Source of the DNA: a bacterium UBA6025
Lineage (GTDB): Bacteria; Patescibacteriota; Saccharimonadia; Saccharimonadales; Saccharimonadaceae
Reading direction: 5' to 3'
Assembly: GCA_002429375.1 (NCBI GenBank)
Contig: DIZP01000001.1
Location: 1-6,070, forward strand
DNA: 6,070 nt
The notes under the pieces were generated by a model. The model made no database searches and was not told where the DNA came from. It was given only the letters and a program-made list of their open reading frames with translations. Positions 5,239-6,070 of the stretch are shown here, piece by piece; within the stretch, counting starts at the first letter, position 1; each line of letters begins with the position of its first letter. A program made the translations under genes and the position numbers.

Positions 5239-6070
5239 ATGAAAAAATTTGCTTACGAGGCGCGCGACCAATCCTCCAACAAGATTACAAAATCGACTTT
5301 ACAGGCCGAGTCGGAGAGTGCGGCGGCCCACCTTTTGGTAGAGCAGGGCTTTACACCGCTTGATATCAAAGAGCAGTCGGGTGACGGCAACATTATTGCG
5401 AAGTTAGCCGGCCGTATCACCGTCAAGGACAAGATTGTCTTTACGCGCCAACTGGCAACCCTGATTGGCGCCGGATTGCCGCTGTCGCAGAGTCTCCATA
5501 CGGTTCTCGAGCAGACCCAAAACAAACAACTCCAATCGGTTGTTCAGGAGATTACCGCCTCGGTAGAGGGTGGTAAGACGTTGTCCGATTCGTTTTCCAA
5601 ACACACCGATGTGTTTGACCCGGTCTTTATAGCACTTGTCTCGGCGGGTGAGCTATCGGGAACGCTCGACGACTCGCTTCAGCGAGTCGCCAACCAACAA
5701 GAAAAAGACGCTGCCACTATGAGTAAGATCAAGGGCGCCTTGACTTATCCGATTATCGTGCTGTTTGTCATCTTCGGCGTTCTGCTTTTTATGCTCTTTA
5801 CCGTCGTGCCTCAGGTTGAAAAACTGTATCGAGATCTTAAAAAACAGCTGCCGTTTTTGACGCAAGCTATGGTGGACACGGCTGCCTTTTTGTCACACTA
5901 TTGGTGGCTTACTCTTATCGTCATTGGTATTGGCGGCTATTTCTTGGCCCAGTACTTAAAAACCGACAGTGGTATCAAATTGAAAGATACGGCCAAGTTA
6001 AACGTGCCAATCTTTGGTCCGATGTTTCGAAAGCTCTACATGGCCCGCTTTGCCCGCACCGGACAAACCC
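5239..6070 (+). CDS. pilC: PilC, type IV pilus inner-membrane platform protein (3' partial)
   Basis: Polytopic membrane protein of the GspF/T2SSF family on which PilB and PilT act to add or remove pilins. I translated 277 codons before the window ends; the family is about 400 residues, so about a third, including most of the second repeat, is missing. The N-terminus MKKFAYEARDQSSNKITKST is the typical cytoplasmic opening 'F.Y.A.d..G', followed by AAAHLLVEQGFTPLDI (28-43). The first T2SSF domain begins VFTRQLATLIGAGLPLSQSL (67-86), with EGGKTLSDSF (110-119) and the signature SAGELSGTLDDSLQR (135-149). Membrane segments are predicted at about 168-190 (ALTYPIIVLFVIFG onwards) and 219-239. The second T2SSF domain starts at about 264 with KLYMARFARTGQT, where the sequence stops. 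No cysteine is present. The start is supported by AGAGG at 5228 and by the family N-terminus. This sequence looks to me most like Saccharibacteria PilC, from memory. Confidence 0.96.
   Translation, partial: MKKFAYEARDQSSNKITKSTLQAESESAAAHLLVEQGFTPLDIKEQSGDGNIIAKLAGRITVKDKIVFTRQLATLIGAGLPLSQSLHTVLEQTQNKQLQSVVQEITASVEGGKTLSDSFSKHTDVFDPVFIALVSAGELSGTLDDSLQRVANQQEKDAATMSKIKGALTYPIIVLFVIFGVLLFMLFTVVPQVEKLYRDLKKQLPFLTQAMVDTAAFLSHYWWLTLIVIGIGGYFLAQYLKTDSGIKLKDTAKLNVPIFGPMFRKLYMARFARTGQT
5598..5617 (+). repeat. Perfect inverted repeat (possible hairpin) inside pilC
   Basis: Arms CAAACACA and TGTGTTTG are exact reverse complements separated by the tetraloop CCGA. It lies in the codons for the variable stretch KHTDVF before the GELSG signature. 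No T-tract follows, so it is not a standard intrinsic terminator. It may be chance; an mRNA structure is possible. Confidence 0.4.
5670..5689 (+). repeat. Second perfect inverted repeat inside pilC
   Basis: Arms CGACTCGCT and AGCGAGTCG are exact reverse complements separated by two bases; as a hairpin the innermost T-A pair would open to a TTCA loop over 8 GC-rich pairs. It encodes part of the conserved GTLDDSLQRV segment, which may explain it by codon choice. It lies about 50 bases after the first repeat and lacks a T-tract. Confidence 0.4.

Noticed and set aside
5253..5604. Overlapping minus-strand frames opposite the start of pilC
   Set aside because: PilC is clear on the plus strand from 5239 onward, including family motifs, so these are shadows.
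2..6070. Possible alternative genetic code (TGA as Gly), as in some CPR lineages
   Set aside because: TGA ends PilM and PilO at the expected lengths right at the next gene's start, TAA and TAG end the others, and no conserved domain contains an in-frame TGA.
1..6070. CRISPR arrays, tRNA or rRNA genes, insertion sequences, phage or defence genes
   Set aside because: The whole window is filled by seven co-directional pilus genes with gaps of at most 16 bases; no direct repeat arrays, RNA gene signatures or transposase motifs were seen.

Overview
The window is one compact, entirely plus-strand block of type IV pilus (T4P) machinery genes, cut at both ends. The order is pilM (5' end missing), pilN, pilO, a small single-pass membrane protein in the place where pilP sits in Gram-negative pilMNOPQ operons, pilB, pilT, and pilC (3' end missing). 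No gap between genes exceeds 16 bases. Two junctions are ATGA stop/start overlaps. There is no room for an internal promoter or terminator outside coding sequence, so the genes are almost certainly co-transcribed from a promoter upstream of base 1.

The products fit together as follows. PilM (cytoplasmic, actin-like) binds the N-terminal tail of PilN; PilN and PilO are paired bitopic proteins that form the alignment ring; PilC is the membrane platform; PilB is the assembly ATPase and PilT the retraction ATPase. The encoded machine should therefore both extend and retract pili. Pilins, the prepilin peptidase and any secretin are not in the window.

The likely host is a Patescibacteria/CPR bacterium, most probably Candidatus Saccharibacteria (TM7). 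This rests on resemblance by memory of the PilC and PilB sequences, the absence of PilP and PilQ next to PilMNO (as expected for a one-membrane cell), a PilB without its zinc-binding cysteines, and a base composition near 50% GC. It is an inference and not a proven assignment. TAA, TAG and TGA all appear as stops and no in-frame TGA interrupts a conserved domain, so the TGA=Gly code of Gracilibacteria/Absconditabacteria is not needed.

I do not see a new defence, mobile or RNA system here. The points worth a second look are the uncharacterised small membrane protein at 2152-2373, the loss of the tetracysteine motif in PilB, the degenerate c-di-GMP-type motifs in the PilB N-terminus, and the near absence of cysteine across all seven proteins (2 in about 2,000 residues).
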